A DNA stretch of 64,000 bases from Comamonadaceae bacterium (GCA_947478725.1 CANJWZ010000007.1:1-64000); one strand, 5' to 3'; positions 1-10,738 are shown, numbered from the stretch's first letter. Notes: a model not told the origin generated them from the letters alone. A program made the numbers and translations.

Positions 1-107
1 AAAACACCCACCGGAATGATGATGCTCATGATAAAAATGGAGATGCCGGCTGACCAGATACAGGTCAGGTACAGGCCGTCCATGGCTTTGAGAATTTTTT
101 CTTTCAT
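1..107 (-). CDS. dctQ: TRAP transporter small permease DctQ (5' end only)
   Basis: Only the first 35 codons are in the window; the gene runs off the left edge. The start is an ATG at 107 and the N-terminus MKEKILKAMDGLYL is followed by a hydrophobic stretch (first transmembrane helix), as in DctQ-type small membrane subunits of TRAP transporters. In the family this subunit links the periplasmic binding protein to the large DctM permease. It follows the binding-protein gene on the same strand, which fits the usual dctP-dctQ-dctM order. The identification rests on the N-terminus and on context. Confidence 0.7.
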   Translation of the reverse strand, partial: MKEKILKAMDGLYLTCIWSAGISIFIMSIIIPVGV

Positions 108-139
108 GGCGATCCCGGAAAATTACGTGAAAACATCAA

Positions 140-172
140 GGCCCCCTGCGCCATGTGTGCGCATGCGGGGCC
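140..172 (-). other. Stem-loop between dctP and dctQ
   Basis: An inverted repeat GGCCCC (140-145) / GGGGCC (167-172), with an inner GCGC pair (148-151, 159-162), lies in the 91-bp gap between the two TRAP genes. No U-run follows it on the minus strand, so it is more likely an mRNA-stabilising or attenuating hairpin than a full terminator. Such hairpins often allow more binding protein than permease to be made; that role is inferred. Confidence 0.4.
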
Positions 173-198
173 GGAATATCAATACATCAGGGCCGCGT

Positions 199-1141
199 TC
201 ACTTCACCGCTTCGATGCGCTTGATCAGCTCGGCGTACTGGGCGCCGTGCTTGGCACGTACAGGGGCGGTAGCGTCATAAAAAGGCTTTTTGTCGACGTT
301 GACAAACTGGATGCCGGCGGCCTTGAGCTTGGTGCTGTATTCAGCAACGCTTTTGTCCCACAGTGCACGCTGCTCCATCTGGGCTTCACGCGAGAACTTC
401 ATCACCAGCGCCTGCTCGTCCTTGCTCATCTTGTCCCAGGTGACCTTGGACATCACAAAAATTTCAGGAATGATCAGGTGGGTGGTCTGAGCGTAGTACT
501 TGACACCGGCTGAGTAATGATTGGCCGTGAACAGAGTGGGCGGGTTGTTTTCAGCGCCGTCGACCACGTTGGTCTGCAAGGCACTGTAGGTATCGTTGTG
601 ACCCATGGTGATGCCGTTGCCGCCCATGGCGTTCATGGTGTCCACAAACAGCGGGTTGCCCATCACGCGAATCTTCAGCCCCTTGAGGTCAGCCGCTGTC
701 CATCCAGCCCAGGGCCACCAGACGGGCCGGGCTGTTGGTGATTTTGTCCATCAGCTCTTTGCCGATCGGGCCGTCAATGACGGCACGCATGTGCGCCTCG
801 TCACGGAACACGAAAGGCATGTTGAACACGTTCACATCGGGCACCACAGGGCCGAGAATGCCCAGCGAAATGCGGGAGATCTGGATAGCGCCGACCTGGG
901 TCTGCTCGACCACTTCTTTTTCACTGCCGAGCACGCCGCCGGCGAACATTTGCATCTTGTACTTGCCGTTGGTGGCGGCTTCGAGCTTCTTGCCCAGGTT
1001 CTCAACCGCCACCACATTGGGATAACCCGCGGGGTGCACATCGGAAGCCTTGAGCACGGTTTGTGCCTGCGCCGCCATGGGGGCGGCCAAAGAGAACGCA
1101 GCGAATGCTGCTGCGGCAATGATTTGTCTGCGAAAGGTCAT
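199..1141 (-). pseudogene. dctP: TRAP transporter substrate-binding protein DctP, broken by deletion/frameshift
   Basis: The N-terminal half starts at the ATG at 1141 (preceded by GGAGACAACC) with a signal peptide ending near AAQAQT. It runs to ...VALGWMDSG and then hits TGA at 689-691. The C-terminal half continues in another frame from about 712 (ADLKGLKIRVMGNPLF...) to the stop at 199. In DctP proteins about 15 residues normally lie between GWMD-G and the DLKGLKIRVM motif, and these are missing here. The fault is therefore a small internal deletion of a length that is not a multiple of three, rather than a single-base slip. Both halves are otherwise well conserved, including the ALQTNVVDGAENNPP motif. 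The loss should inactivate uptake unless it is an assembly error. It follows the SMP-30-like gene after 46 bp and probably belongs to its operon. Confidence 0.85.
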
Positions 1142-1187
1142 GGTTGTCTCCTGAAGACCGGGTTGATAAAAAACACTCACGAAAAAC

Positions 1188-2084
1188 TCAAACGAAAGCC
1201 GGCTCGGGCAGGCCGCGCACGCCAGGGCGTAACGCAAACACACTGCCGGCCAGCGGCTGATCGCTCAGATCGACATCGCCACCGGGGCGAATCGAGGTCA
1301 CGAACAAGGTGTCCAGTCCGGCGCCACCAAAAGCGCACATGGCGGGTTTTTTAACGGGGACGGCCAGCGAGCGGTCCAGCTTGCCTGCAGGCGTAAAACG
1401 GTGAATCAAACCGGCATCGTTGCCGCAAATCCAATAGCAACCATCGGCGTCGACGGCCGCGCCATCGGGCCGGCCAGGATATTCATTCATGTCAATAAAG
1501 ACCCGGCGATTCGACGGCGTGCCCGTGGCAATGTCGTAGTCAAAGGCCCACACCTGCTGCACTGAAGGATGCGAGTCAGACAAGTACATGGTCTTGCCAT
1601 CCGGGCTGAAAGCCATGCCATTGGGTGTGATGAAGCCGCCCAGCAACGATGTCAGGCCGCCTGCATCTAAGCGGTAGACCTGACCCGCAGGCGCGGCCAA
1701 AGACATGTCCATCACCATCGTGCCGGCCAGAAACCGCCCTTGCCTGTCGCAGCGGCCGTCGTTAAAGCGCATGCCGCCCTGGGTATGCGCCACGCTGACG
1801 ACTGATGTCGCGGTCAATGCGCCCTCGGGCCATACTGCAAGCGAAAACACACCGGTTTGCATACCCGCTACCCAGCGGCCTGCGCCAGCAGGCGCGATGC
1901 AGGCCAGCATTTCTGGCGCCTGCCAGTGCCGCGTTTGACCGCTGGCGGCATCCCAGCGGTTCAAGGCGCATGCCGGAATATCGACCCAGTACAGCGCCTG
2001 CTCTGCCGCCACCCACACCGGGCTTTCGCCAACGGCATGTTGTGCGTCAACAATTAGCTCCGCCTTGACAAATGCCTGAGACAT
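1188..2084 (-). CDS. SMP-30/gluconolactonase/LRE-like family protein
   Basis: The protein has 298 residues and shows the six-bladed propeller signatures of SMP-30/gluconolactonases: an early GESPVW motif with the metal-ligand Glu (E20), GGMRFNDGRCD, ITPNGMAFSPDG, and GRPDGAAVDADGCYW. Family members hydrolyse sugar lactones with a divalent metal. Next to uronate dehydrogenase the likely substrate is the aldarolactone made from galacturonate or glucuronate (inference). The ATG at 2084 lies two bases after the stop of the upstream dehydrogenase gene, so the two are co-transcribed. A TTG two codons earlier is an alternative start. Confidence 0.88.
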   Translation of the reverse strand: MSQAFVKAELIVDAQHAVGESPVWVAAEQALYWVDIPACALNRWDAASGQTRHWQAPEMLACIAPAGAGRWVAGMQTGVFSLAVWPEGALTATSVVSVAHTQGGMRFNDGRCDRQGRFLAGTMVMDMSLAAPAGQVYRLDAGGLTSLLGGFITPNGMAFSPDGKTMYLSDSHPSVQQVWAFDYDIATGTPSNRRVFIDMNEYPGRPDGAAVDADGCYWICGNDAGLIHRFTPAGKLDRSLAVPVKKPAMCAFGGAGLDTLFVTSIRPGGDVDLSDQPLAGSVFALRPGVRGLPEPAFV

Positions 2085-2086
2085 GA

Positions 2087-2896
2087 TCAAAAGCCGAACG
2101 GCCCGGCCTTGACAAACCCGCCGCCCTGGTAAATGGCCACCGGGTCAGTCGGGTCGGGCGGCTGTGTTCGGGCATACACCGCATCGCGGAAAACATCCGA
2201 GCTGTCTTGCGGCACATAGCCGATATGCCTGGCTCGGCTGTTGTCCCACCAGGTCACGGCGTTGTCAGACATGCCAAACACAATGCTGTGGCCCAGCACA
2301 GGGGTGGTCAGGCAGGCCGTGATCAAGCGGTGCAAATCGTCGTAGCTCAGCCAGGTGGCCAGCATGCGGCGGTCGCGCGGCTCTGGGAAAGACGAGCCAA
2401 TGCGGATGCAGGCGGTTTCAATGCCGTAGCGGTCAAAGTACAGGCGCGACAGGTCTTCGCCGAAGGCTTTGCTCACCCCATACATGCCGTCAGGGCGTGG
2501 CGGGTGATCTGCGGTGATGGTTTCGCTTTGGCGATAAAACCCCGTCACGTGGTTTGAACTGGCGAAGATCACGCGCTTGACAGCGTGCTTTCGCGCAGCT
2601 TCGTACAGATTGAAGACACCCAGGATGTTGGCCTGCAAGATGGGTTCAAACGGTCCTTCTACAGACACACCGCCCAAGTGAACAATGGCATCAACGCCTT
2701 TGACCATGGCACTTACTGCATCCGCATCAGCCAGATCAGCCAGCACCATTTCTTCACCCGCAACTGCGTCGCCAAAGTCTGCCCGGTCCGACAAGCGCAG
2801 CAACGTGCAATTGGCCTTGAGTCTCTCACGCAGCGCTTTCCCCAAGCCGCCTGCTGCACCTGTGAGCAGCAGTCTTTCATGTACCTTGATCGTCAT
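2087..2896 (-). CDS. udh: Uronate dehydrogenase (NAD-dependent, SDR-type)
   Basis: The protein has 269 residues and an N-terminal Rossmann motif TGAAGGLG. It matches uronate dehydrogenases by HLGGVSVEGPFEPILQAN, FASSNHVTGFY, the catalytic YGVSKAFGE (YxxxK), CIRIGSSFPEPRDRRML, and the C-terminal WWDNS and QGGGF. The family oxidises D-galacturonate or D-glucuronate to the aldarolactone with NAD+. The open frame extends upstream to 3265, but the conserved start is MTIKVHERLLLTG at the ATG at 2896; the upstream part overlaps the promoter region and the divergent regulator. It is the first gene of the udh / SMP-30 / TRAP operon. Confidence 0.9.
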   Translation of the reverse strand: MTIKVHERLLLTGAAGGLGKALRERLKANCTLLRLSDRADFGDAVAGEEMVLADLADADAVSAMVKGVDAIVHLGGVSVEGPFEPILQANILGVFNLYEAARKHAVKRVIFASSNHVTGFYRQSETITADHPPRPDGMYGVSKAFGEDLSRLYFDRYGIETACIRIGSSFPEPRDRRMLATWLSYDDLHRLITACLTTPVLGHSIVFGMSDNAVTWWDNSRARHIGYVPQDSSDVFRDAVYARTQPPDPTDPVAIYQGGGFVKAGPFGF

Positions 2897-3003
2897 TTTC
2901 TGGTTCGGTCCTGCAGTTCCACGAGTTTGAGAGAAATTTTGCAGAATGCTGGACATTCCCATCAATTTTGCTAAAGTCCAGTCTGTTGCGCTTAAGTTGT
3001 ACG

Positions 3004-3017
3004 TTGTCTGATGACTT
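3004..3017. promoter_or_regulatory. Candidate GntR operator in the udh/gntR divergent region
   Basis: The imperfect palindrome TTGTCTGATGACTT has GTC...GAC half-sites, in the style of FadR-subfamily operators. It lies between udh (minus) and the divergent GntR gene. No exact consensus is claimed. The location is the main argument. Confidence 0.3.
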
Positions 3018-3059
3018 AGGATTTTCTGGCTCCTGATACTGCATGTCAATGAATACTTC

Positions 3060-3905
3060 ATGGAATTAAGGAAAACCCCTAGCCCCGCCGAATCGTCTGC
3101 CGCAGCTTCAGCGCCCGACGATTCATCACGTGTGCGCAGACCGCGGGGGCTGGTCAACGAGATCGTCGAAAGCCTTGCCGCGAGCATCCGTGAAGGCCGC
3201 ATGCAGCCCGGTGAAAAACTGCCTACCGAAGCTGAAATCATGGTCAGGTTTGACGTGAGCCGCACGGTTGTGCGCGAGGCGCTGTCAAGACTTCAGGCCT
3301 CCAGCCTGGTTGAAACTCGGCACGGTGTCGGCACATTTGTGCTCGCCCCACATGACTCAGGAAACTTCAAGATCACAGCGGAAGACTTTGCCACCGTTGA
3401 TGACGTCATCGCGGTGCTTGAACTGCGCATCAGTCTTGAAACCGAAGCTGCAGGGCTGGCTGCACAGAGGAGAACGGACGAAAACCTAGAGGCCATGGAA
3501 ACTGCCCTCCAAGCCTTTCATGCGTCTATAAACATCGATTCGGACGCCGTGCCGCCGGACTTTCAATTTCACATGGAAGTGGCCCGGTCGACCGGTAATC
3601 GGCACTTTGCCGACCTGATGACGTATCTGGGTACGATGATCATTCCGCGCACGCGCGTCAACACCACTCAAAACGCCCCCGAGGGCCGACTCAACTATTT
3701 GCAGCGCGTCAACAGCGAACACGAAAGCATTTACAACGCCATTCGCAACCAGGACGCAGAGGCCGCACGCGCTGCCATGCGTACCCATTTGTCAAACAGC
3801 CGTGAGCGCCTGCGCAAAGGCAAAAATGCACACACCATGCAGCCATCCGCTAGCCTGGGTGCATCGCTAGCCGCTACAACTGCCAAAGTTCCGTTGGCCG
3901 CCTGA
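3060..3905 (+). CDS. GntR family regulator, FadR subfamily
   Basis: The protein has 281 residues. A winged helix-turn-helix spans about residues 29-98 (LVNEIVESLAASIREGRMQP, KLPTEAEI, VSRTVVREALSRLQ, RHGVGTFV). A C-terminal FCD all-helical ligand domain follows, with D/H-rich metal/ligand positions such as FHMEVARSTGN and HESIYNAI. It is transcribed divergently from udh and is likely the local repressor responding to a uronate or aldarate. About 25 low-complexity residues precede the HTH, so an internal start is possible. A Ser/Ala-rich tail follows the FCD. Confidence 0.9.
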   Translation: MELRKTPSPAESSAAASAPDDSSRVRRPRGLVNEIVESLAASIREGRMQPGEKLPTEAEIMVRFDVSRTVVREALSRLQASSLVETRHGVGTFVLAPHDSGNFKITAEDFATVDDVIAVLELRISLETEAAGLAAQRRTDENLEAMETALQAFHASINIDSDAVPPDFQFHMEVARSTGNRHFADLMTYLGTMIIPRTRVNTTQNAPEGRLNYLQRVNSEHESIYNAIRNQDAEAARAAMRTHLSNSRERLRKGKNAHTMQPSASLGASLAATTAKVPLAA

Positions 3906-3940
3906 ATCAGGACTGGTTGTACGATAACTCGCCCATATTG

Positions 3941-4969
3941 ATGACATCTGAACGCCTTCGACTTGCCGTGATTGGCGCCGGACTCGGTTCGGCTCCACAC
4001 TTTCGAAGCTTGGAAGACCTTGCCAGCGAAGTTGATGTCGCGTGGGTCTATGGCCGGAATGCACAGCGGCTTGCGGCTGCCGTCACGCCAGCGGATGCCA
4101 CAAAAACCACGCGGCTTGGAGACATCCTGGACGACGCCAGTGTGAAGGCGGTTCTGGTTTTGACACCGCCCAACACGCATCTGGACATGGTTCTTCAAGT
4201 GGCCAAAGTCGGCAAGCACGTGCTGGTTGAAAAGCCGCTAGAAATTGACCTGTTCCGTGCCACAGCACTGGTTGAGGCCTGCGAAACCTGCGGCGTGAGC
4301 CTTGGCGTGATGCTGCAACACCGGCTGCGTGAGGCTGCACTGGGGCTGCAAGCACTGATCAAAACCGGCGAACTTGGTGAGCTTGTCAGCGCCTGCGCAT
4401 CGGTGCGCTGGTGGCGACCGCAAAGCTACTACGACGAACCGGGGCGCGGAACACTGGCGCGCGATGGCGGCGGCGTGCTGATGACGCAGGCCATTCATAC
4501 ACTGGACTTGCTGCTGAGTCTGATCGGCATGCCTGAACGTGTTAGCGGACATGCGGTGACCAGCCCGGTTCACACCATGGAAAGCGAAGACACCGTCACT
4601 GCCATGCTGCATTACGCCAACGGTGCCGTGGCCATGGTGCAGGCCACGACGGCGGCGTATCCCGGCTATCCAGAGCGCATTGAACTCAACTTCAGCCAGG
4701 GAACAGCAACACTGGAATCTGGAACGCTGCAGGTTGCTTTCATGAACGGAAAAAGCCTGACGCTTGGCAACCAGGAAGCCTCAGGCGGGGGAGCCAATCC
4801 CATGGGGTTTGACCATGCGGCACACCGCGCTGTACTACAGGACTTTGTTCGCGCCGTTCGCAGCGGAACGGCTCCCGCCGTGACAGGCCGGTCAGCACTG
4901 AATGTGCAGAGGGTGATTGCGGCCATCATGAGCTCATCCCGAAACACAGAAACTGTCCCTTTGCATTAG
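3941..4969 (+). CDS. Gfo/Idh/MocA family oxidoreductase
   Basis: The protein has 342 residues. Its N-terminal Rossmann fold contains VIGAGLGSAPHFRSL, and it has the family EKP motif in HVLVEKPLEI. A C-terminal alpha/beta domain contains GGGVLMTQAIHTLDLLLSL, with the catalytic-type His. These enzymes are NAD(P)-dependent sugar or polyol dehydrogenases. It lies 35 bp after the GntR gene on the same strand, so it may serve in sugar-acid metabolism. The substrate cannot be read from sequence. The ATG at 3941 was chosen over a TTG at 3917 that adds eight residues. Confidence 0.88.
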   Translation: MTSERLRLAVIGAGLGSAPHFRSLEDLASEVDVAWVYGRNAQRLAAAVTPADATKTTRLGDILDDASVKAVLVLTPPNTHLDMVLQVAKVGKHVLVEKPLEIDLFRATALVEACETCGVSLGVMLQHRLREAALGLQALIKTGELGELVSACASVRWWRPQSYYDEPGRGTLARDGGGVLMTQAIHTLDLLLSLIGMPERVSGHAVTSPVHTMESEDTVTAMLHYANGAVAMVQATTAAYPGYPERIELNFSQGTATLESGTLQVAFMNGKSLTLGNQEASGGGANPMGFDHAAHRAVLQDFVRAVRSGTAPAVTGRSALNVQRVIAAIMSSSRNTETVPLH

Positions 4970-5073
4970 GGTTTTCCAACAGTTTCGAGGCTCTAACGCA
5001 CAAGAACAGGGCGTTGACAGCTATAAAACGCGTAGCAAATTGATTTTTTGCGTTATAGTCATTTGCAAAACAA

Positions 5074-5089
5074 GTGCATACTAATGCAC
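5074..5089. promoter_or_regulatory. Palindrome upstream of the HxlR-type gene
   Basis: GTGCATACTAATGCAC is a perfect 6+6 inverted repeat with a 4-base centre, 33 bp before the ATG at 5122. HxlR regulators often control their own promoters from such palindromes, so this is a candidate auto-operator. That role is inferred from position only. Confidence 0.4.
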
Positions 5090-5121
5090 CATACCAAATT
5101 CCGACCCGAGGAGATAAGCTG

Positions 5122-5445
5122 ATGAGTGCCAAAGAAACCGCTGCCGTAGGCCAACTGCTGGAACTGCTTGAATCACGATACGCGATGCGCGTTTTGTGGG
5201 CCTTGAAGGACGGTCATCCACAAACCTTTCGCCTGCTGCAAGACAGCGTCGGCAGCATCACCCCGAACACACTGAACACCCGTATCAAAGAGCTGCGCGC
5301 AGCGGGCCTGATGACGCACGGCACCAGCGGCTACACCCTCACCACATTGGGTGCAGACCTGCTCAAGCGCATGGGCGAGCTACCGGCCTTCGCTGGCAAA
5401 TGGGTCAGCAGCCTGGCCAAGGCGAGCACTCCCAAGAAAAAATAA
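5122..5445 (+). CDS. HxlR-type winged-helix regulator
   Basis: A 107-residue winged-helix protein with LLELLESRYAMRVLWALKDG, TFRLLQDSVGSITPNTLNTR and KELRAAGLM, the pattern of HxlR/MarR-like small regulators. It lacks the conserved N-terminal Cys of redox-sensing HxlR members, so its signal is unknown. The start is the ATG at 5122 with the ribosome-binding site GAGGAGATAAGCTG; an upstream in-frame GTG at 5074 falls inside the operator-like palindrome. It ends in a Lys-rich tail (STPKKK) and stands alone, with a terminator after it. Confidence 0.8.
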   Translation: MSAKETAAVGQLLELLESRYAMRVLWALKDGHPQTFRLLQDSVGSITPNTLNTRIKELRAAGLMTHGTSGYTLTTLGADLLKRMGELPAFAGKWVSSLAKASTPKKK

Positions 5446-5483
5446 ATGTCCGAGACAATGCCTTGATACAAGGCTTGAGTGAT

Positions 5484-5518
5484 ACATAAAAAACAGGCTC
5501 AGGCCTGTTTTTTTATGT
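5484..5518. terminator. Bidirectional intrinsic terminator
   Basis: The hairpin AAAAAACAGGC (5488-5498) / GCCTGTTTTTT (5503-5513) has a 4-base loop and flanking ACAT/ATGT. The A-tract and T-tract make it functional on both strands. It lies between the convergent HxlR gene and the M29-like gene. Confidence 0.85.
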
Positions 5519-5539
5519 CTGCTTGCAGCGTCCTGTTGC

Positions 5540-6685
5540 CTAGATCGCGGTTTCCAGCAACTCCACCGGGTCGCCATATCTGGCTGCCGCTGATCGCACG
5601 CCCGCATCACGCAACGCGCTTAAAAACCCGGCTTCAATCAGCGCCACGCCATCGACAGTGACCGTACTGTCCAGGCAGACCAGGTCCATGTGGACGGGCG
5701 GCTCTTCCCACTGCGGCATGGTGCGCAAAATGTAGTCACTAGGCTGGGCCAGATCAATGCCAAAGTGAAGGGCGCCAGGCGCGTTGGAGCCAGCAGGGTA
5801 AATCGTGTGGCGCGGTGCCTTCGGGTTAAAGCCGCAGCCCAGTTCAATCAGCCGGCCACCCACCAGCATGTCGCGCAGAATCGCGGCCTCGCTTGACTGC
5901 CCCGTTACCTCCACAATCGTGTCGCTTTCAAAGCGGCAGCCGATGCGTTCGGCAAAGGGTTTGGCAAAGCCCACTGCCCATTCGGGGTACAGCGTGCCCG
6001 ACATGGTGACGGGCGCATTGGCATCGTTGCGGTGGGCGGTGCGGTCCCACAGGTTGGGGCCGTGGGTGGGCAGGTAGTGCACGTAGCAGCCCGGCTCGTC
6101 GGCAAACATTTTGCCGCGCCAGCGGTTGCTACCCAGCAGCGCCTGGCGCATATCAGGTGTGTAGGCTATCGACAAATCAGAGCCACGCTCGTCAGCAAAA
6201 TGAATGGTGAAATCTTTGCCCTCTGGCAAACGGGCGGCGGTGGCGCGAATGATCTCGCCCACCAGTTCCGCCGGAAAACGCGCCTGCGGGGTGTGCAGTA
6301 AATCCAGATCGCGAAAGTAGGTGATCTTGACCCAGCGCTGACCACGCGCACGCTGGGCGATGAAAAACGGATCGAGGATTGAGCAGAACCAGGTCGAGAC
6401 CACAAAGTCAGCTTCAGCCACCAGCGCCTTGGCCGCTTGCGGCACAACGGTGATCTGGCTGGTCGTTTCCATCAATTGCCGCACCTGTGCACCACGCGCT
6501 TTGGCCAGGCCCATGATGGCGTCGGTCACACGCACATCGAGCAGTGGGTCTGTCAGCAGCAGCACCGTGTCGCCCTGCTTGAACGCGAACGTGCGCTGGA
6601 AGTTCTCAAGCGCGGCAAAGTAGTTTTTGGTCTGCGTCACTGCCGGATTCAGGCCGGGCGGCAAGCCCATCAAAAGATCGTTCAT
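5540..6685 (-). CDS. M29 aminopeptidase-like protein, function unknown
   Basis: The protein has 381 residues. The C-terminal third carries LIELGCGFNPKAPRHTIYPAG, GALHFGIDLAQ and HMDLVCLD, which resemble the metal-binding half of aminopeptidase T (M29) and the related dihydroxypyridine dioxygenase NicX. The N-terminal part is diverged. A peptidase or a ring-cleaving or hydrolytic metalloenzyme role is possible, and sequence alone does not decide. It starts 18 bp downstream of the Bug-protein gene on the same strand, suggesting a two-gene operon for uptake and conversion of one compound. Confidence 0.6.
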   Translation of the reverse strand: MNDLLMGLPPGLNPAVTQTKNYFAALENFQRTFAFKQGDTVLLLTDPLLDVRVTDAIMGLAKARGAQVRQLMETTSQITVVPQAAKALVAEADFVVSTWFCSILDPFFIAQRARGQRWVKITYFRDLDLLHTPQARFPAELVGEIIRATAARLPEGKDFTIHFADERGSDLSIAYTPDMRQALLGSNRWRGKMFADEPGCYVHYLPTHGPNLWDRTAHRNDANAPVTMSGTLYPEWAVGFAKPFAERIGCRFESDTIVEVTGQSSEAAILRDMLVGGRLIELGCGFNPKAPRHTIYPAGSNAPGALHFGIDLAQPSDYILRTMPQWEEPPVHMDLVCLDSTVTVDGVALIEAGFLSALRDAGVRSAAARYGDPVELLETAI

Positions 6686-6703
6686 CGGGGTAACTCTAGA
6701 AAG

Positions 6704-7702
6704 TCAGTCAACGGATGCTCCTGAGCGCTTCACTGCATCGCCCCAAAGCGTGAGATTGCGGTTGATGTGCTGGGTGAGCTCTTCAGGCGTGCTGGGTGCG
6801 ACCTCGGTACCGCGTGCAGACAGTTGTGCGCGCAGTTCGGGGTCTGTCAGTGCCGTGCGGATTGCCGCGTTGAGTTTGTCAATGATGGGCCGGGGCGTCG
6901 AGGCGGGCACCACAATCGCATCCCAGGCACTCACATCGAAACCTTTCAGACCGGACTCCGCCATGGTCGGCACATCGGGCCAGCCGGGTGCGCGTTTGGC
7001 GGTAGACACGGCCAGCGGCTTGATACGTCCAGCCCTGGCTTGCGATGCGGCGCTGGGCATGACTTCAATCATCATGTCGATCTGGCCACCCACCAGATCC
7101 GCCATGGCCTGCGCCCCGCCCCGATACGGAATGTGCACCACCGCCAGACCCGCGCTTGACTTGTAAATCTCCCCAGCCAGATGCGATGTGGTGCCATTGC
7201 CCGCCGAGCCAAAGGTGTACTTGCCAGGGTTGGCCTTGAGCATTTGGGTCAGTTCAGCCATCGAATTGACCGGCAAGCCTGGCCGCACCACCACCATGGC
7301 AGCAATGCTGGTGAGTTGGGTCACCGGGTCAAAGTCTTTGGTCGGGCTGAAACCCGGTGCCTTGTAAATCGTGTGGTTGATCGCCAGCGTGCCGTTGGTG
7401 CCGTACAGCAGGGTGTAGCCGTCGGCAGGCGCTTTGGCAGCTGCCGCGCTGCCCACATTGCCGCCTGCACCGCCCAGGTTCTCCACCACGATGGGTTGCC
7501 CCAGTTCTTTGGCCGCACGCAGCATGACCAGTCGCGCCAGCGTGTCCCCGCCACCGCCTGCCGGGAAGGGCACGATAAGCTTGATGGGCTTGTTGGGGTA
7601 AGCAGCAGCCGTTTGCGCCTGGGCCATCGGCATGCACAACAATGCGCTGATGGCCAACACCGAAAGCCGCAAGCCTGAACGCAGTAGCGGGTGATTTGTC
7701 AT
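6704..7702 (-). CDS. Bug (TctC-family) periplasmic substrate-binding protein
   Basis: The protein has 332 residues, a signal peptide (about 1-29, ending AQAQT) and the Bug pattern: YPNKPIKLIVPFPAGGGGDTLAR, IVVENLGGAGGNVGS, ADGYTLLYGTNG, and a late PTMAESGLKGFDVSAW. Bug proteins bind carboxylates or other small organic molecules in the periplasm. No TctA/TctB membrane genes adjoin it, as is common in Burkholderiales. The ATG at 7702 is preceded by GCAGGAGACAAAGCA. Confidence 0.92.
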   Translation of the reverse strand: MTNHPLLRSGLRLSVLAISALLCMPMAQAQTAAAYPNKPIKLIVPFPAGGGGDTLARLVMLRAAKELGQPIVVENLGGAGGNVGSAAAAKAPADGYTLLYGTNGTLAINHTIYKAPGFSPTKDFDPVTQLTSIAAMVVVRPGLPVNSMAELTQMLKANPGKYTFGSAGNGTTSHLAGEIYKSSAGLAVVHIPYRGGAQAMADLVGGQIDMMIEVMPSAASQARAGRIKPLAVSTAKRAPGWPDVPTMAESGLKGFDVSAWDAIVVPASTPRPIIDKLNAAIRTALTDPELRAQLSARGTEVAPSTPEELTQHINRNLTLWGDAVKRSGASVD

Positions 7703-7917
7703 TGCTTTGTCTCCTGCGAGGCGATAAAAATACTTAGCCTCCTTACTTTAATTGAAAAGCAGCCAAAAAACACCGAAAATGCTGTTCCCCGGCCGATTTA
7801 GACCCTCATTGATGACTCCAGACCAAGGACAGCTACGCCAGCAGCTCTTCAATAAATAGCACTTCAAGCACTCATCAAGGCTTCTGGGACTTTTATGCAT
7901 CCGGCCAATCCCCTGCT

Positions 7918-7945
7918 CTTGAAAAGGGTTTTGGCAGCCCCAGCT
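7918..7945 (+). promoter_or_regulatory. Heat-shock (sigma-32) promoter of grpE
   Basis: CTTGAAA (7918-7924), a 13-base spacer, then CCCCAGCT (7938-7945) closely match the sigma-32 consensus CTTGAAA / CCCCATNT. It lies 35 bp before the grpE start, where a heat-shock promoter is expected. Confidence 0.8.
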
Positions 7946-7979
7946 TATAAATCAATGTCACAAAACCCCGTTTTCAAGC

Positions 7980-8579
7980 ATGTCTGAACACTCACAACCT
8001 GAACAAAATCAACAACCTAGCGGCCGTCACGACGCTCTAAGCGGCGCACCGAAACCAGAGGAGCTGGAAGCAGCCGCAGCAGCCAACGCCTTTGAGGCGA
8101 CGCAAGCTGTCAGCGAACTGGTCGTCGCGCAAGCTGAAATCGCCACGCTGACCGCCAAAAACACCGAGCTGGCCGACAGCTACCTGCGCGCCAAAGCTGA
8201 GAGTGAGAACTCGCGACGCCGCGCCGACGAAGAAGTCAGCAAGGCGCGAAAGTTTGCCCTGGAAAGCTTTGCCGAAAGCCTGCTGCCAGTGGCCGACAGC
8301 CTGGAAGCAGGACTGAACTTGCCCAGTGCCACGCCTGAGCAGATCAAGGAAGGCGCAGCGGCGACGCTCAAGCAGCTCAAAGCCGCGCTGGAACGCAACC
8401 GTGTGATGCAGATTGACCCGCCCGCCGGAACCAAGTTTGACCCGCATCAGCACCAGGCCATCAGCGTGGTGCCTTCGGAGCAGGAAGCCAACACCGTGGT
8501 CACGGTATTGCAAAAAGGTTACCTGATTGCCGAGCGCGTGTTGCGCCCGGCGCTGGTCACCGTCAGCGCACCTAAATAA
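7980..8579 (+). CDS. grpE: GrpE nucleotide exchange factor
   Basis: A 199-residue cytoplasmic co-chaperone that releases ADP from DnaK. It has an acidic, poorly conserved N-terminus, a long coiled coil (about 55-115, [20 protein letters not shown]), then [18 protein letters not shown] and the C-terminal beta domain with [15 protein letters not shown] and [19 protein letters not shown]. It lies directly upstream of dnaK and dnaJ and has a sigma-32 promoter, so heat-shock induction is very likely. Confidence 0.98.
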   Translation: MSEHSQPEQNQQPSGRHDALSGAPKPEELEAAAAANAFEATQAVSELVVAQAEIATLTAKNTELADSYLRAKAESENSRRRADEEVSKARKFALESFAESLLPVADSLEAGLNLPSATPEQIKEGAAATLKQLKAALERNRVMQIDPPAGTKFDPHQHQAISVVPSEQEANTVVTVLQKGYLIAERVLRPALVTVSAPK

Positions 8580-8584
8580 ACGGG

Positions 8585-8612
8585 CTTGATTTTTTCAGTC
8601 TCATCTCAATTT
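8585..8612 (+). promoter_or_regulatory. Possible weak sigma-32 promoter of dnaK
   Basis: CTTGATT (8585-8591), a 13-base spacer and CTCAATTT (8605-8612) resemble a heat-shock promoter with mismatches in both boxes. It lies in the 191-bp gap between grpE and dnaK, about 160 bp before the dnaK start. Confidence 0.35.
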
Positions 8613-8770
8613 AATCATCACTTAACTTTATAGAAACCACGGCGTAGCGAGAAGCTGTCAGGTCAGGCGGACGGAGCGCAAAAACCGGAATGCACAACAT
8701 GCGCATGAGGATTTTGAGCACCGCCCAACGACACATGGCAGCTTTGCAGTAGCCGTAAACGGAGAACATC

Positions 8771-10720
<1,950 letters not shown>

Positions 10721-10738
10721 TAATGGCAAGCAGACAAG

